DNA of 9,666 bases from NCBI GenBank assembly GCA_035601815.1, contig DATNNN010000123.1, forward strand, positions 1 through 9,666. Direction: 5' to 3'. Below are positions 8,771 to 9,666 of the stretch, in pieces. The notes under the pieces are model-generated. The model did not search any database. It had not been told where the DNA came from and worked only from the letters and a program-made list of their open reading frames with translations. The number at the start of each line of letters is the position of its first letter. The first letter of the stretch is position 1. The stretch comes from DATNNN01 sp035601815. GTDB lineage: Bacteria; Pseudomonadota; Alphaproteobacteria; Rhizobiales; Xanthobacteraceae. A program made the translations under genes and the position numbers.

Positions 8771-9666
8771 TCAATCCATCGTGACGACGATCTTGCCCAT
8801 GGCTTTGCGGGCTGCGAGCCGCGCGATTGCCTCGCCGCCCTTGGCCAGCGGAAAGCGCTCGGAAATCTCCGGCTTGATCGCGCCCTTGCCATAGAGGTCG
8901 ATAAGCTCGCGGTTGTTCTCGGCGTTGGCCTTGGGATCGCGCAGGGCGAAGGCGCCCCAGAACACGCCCACGATCTGGCAGGATTTCAGGAGCGCCAGAT
9001 TGAGCGGCAGCCGCGGAATTCCGGCAGGAAAACCGATCACCAGGAAGCGCCCCTCCCAGGCGATGGCGCGCAGCGCCGCCTCGCTGTAGTCGCCGCCGAC
9101 CGGATCGTAGATCACGTCGGCGCCCTTTTCGCCGCAGGCCTTCTTGAAGATGTCCGAAAGCGCCCGTTGCCCCGCCTTGTCGAACGGCCCGGCGGGATAG
9201 ACCACGCATTCGTCTGCGCCGTGGGCCATCGCGAAATCCACTTTCTCCTGCGACGACGCCGCCGCGATCACGCGTGCACCCGCGGCCTTGCCGAGCTCGA
9301 TCGCGGCAAGCCCGACGCCGCCGGCCGCACCCAGCACCAGGAGCGTCTCGCCTTTCCGCAGCTTGGCGCGATCCTTCAGCGCGTGATGGGCGGTGCCGTA
9401 GGTAAGAATGAACGCCGCCGCCTCGTCGAAGGGCATGGCATCGGGAATGGGAATGCAGCGCTCGGCCTTCAGCACGAGCTTTTCGGCCATGCCGCCCGAG
9501 CCGCTCGACCCGATGACGCGATCGGCGACCTTCAAGCGCTCGACGCCGGTGCCGACGGCTTCCACAACCCCGGACACCTCGGCGCCGGGCGCGAACGGGC
9601 GCTCGGGTTTGAACTGATAGAGATCCTGGATGATCAGCGCGTCGGGATAGTTGACGCCGCACGCCT
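8771..9666 (-). CDS. Zinc-free MDR oxidoreductase, NAD(P)H:quinone reductase type (5' end cut by window)
   Basis: The frame is open from the window end (first full codon at 9664-9662) to the TGA at 8773-8771. This gives 297 visible residues of a family normally near 325, so about 30 N-terminal residues are missing. The visible start 'ACGVNYPDALII' and 'FAPGAEVSGVVEAVG' are characteristic of the quinone-reductase branch of medium-chain dehydrogenases. The usual G-H-E zinc site is G-A-E here, consistent with no catalytic zinc. The nucleotide-binding motif is 'LGAAGGVG' (about 111-118). It likely reduces a quinone or an enone/enoyl substrate with NADPH, but the true substrate is unknown. The GTG at 9577 is internal, not a start. 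It is followed by the SDR gene in the same direction. Confidence 0.9.
   Translation of the reverse strand, partial: ACGVNYPDALIIQDLYQFKPERPFAPGAEVSGVVEAVGTGVERLKVADRVIGSSGSGGMAEKLVLKAERCIPIPDAMPFDEAAAFILTYGTAHHALKDRAKLRKGETLLVLGAAGGVGLAAIELGKAAGARVIAAASSQEKVDFAMAHGADECVVYPAGPFDKAGQRALSDIFKKACGEKGADVIYDPVGGDYSEAALRAIAWEGRFLVIGFPAGIPRLPLNLALLKSCQIVGVFWGAFALRDPKANAENNRELIDLYGKGAIKPEISERFPLAKGGEAIARLAARKAMGKIVVTMD

Overview
The window reads as GC-rich proteobacterial DNA, most likely alphaproteobacterial. This is inferred from the high GC, the frequent GTG starts, the tight 4-base gene overlaps and the style of the proteins; no rRNA or other marker is present to fix the taxon. It carries part of an aerobic aromatic-acid degradation locus of the 'box' (benzoyl-CoA epoxidation) type, joined to a branched-chain-amino-acid-type (HAAT/Liv) ABC transporter.

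Layout. Bases 1-4749 (+) hold a five-gene ABC importer: the C-terminal three quarters of a periplasmic binding protein, then livH, livM, livG and livF. An 89-bp gap containing a perfect 12-bp hairpin separates the binding protein from livH; livH-M-G-F then follow one another with 4-base start/stop overlaps. Bases 4750-4875 are a 126-bp regulatory gap holding a good sigma70-like promoter whose -10 lies inside a perfect TGCA-N6-TGCA palindrome, the half-site type described for BzdR/BoxR regulators. Bases 4876-7976 (+) hold boxC (benzoyl-CoA-dihydrodiol lyase) and boxB (diiron benzoyl-CoA 2,3-epoxidase), again overlapping by 4 bases. Bases 7973-9666 (-) hold a convergent two-gene unit, a zinc-free NAD(P)H:quinone-reductase-like MDR protein (cut by the window end) followed by an SDR dehydrogenase.

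How it fits together. The transporter probably imports benzoate or a related aromatic acid. A CoA ligase, not in the window, would make benzoyl-CoA; BoxB would epoxidise it with electrons from BoxA (not in the window), and BoxC would hydrolytically open and cleave the ring. The operator over the boxC promoter is a plausible point of benzoyl-CoA-responsive repression.

Most notable points: (1) the promoter/operator in front of boxC; (2) co-ordinated changes in the two ATPases (Walker A Lys to Arg in LivF, Gly to Ala in the LivG signature), which fall in the same predicted composite ATP site; (3) a LivM about 105 residues longer than usual, with two extra predicted membrane segments; (4) boxCB without boxA at either side. 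The pathway itself is known, and I do not see a wholly new system here.
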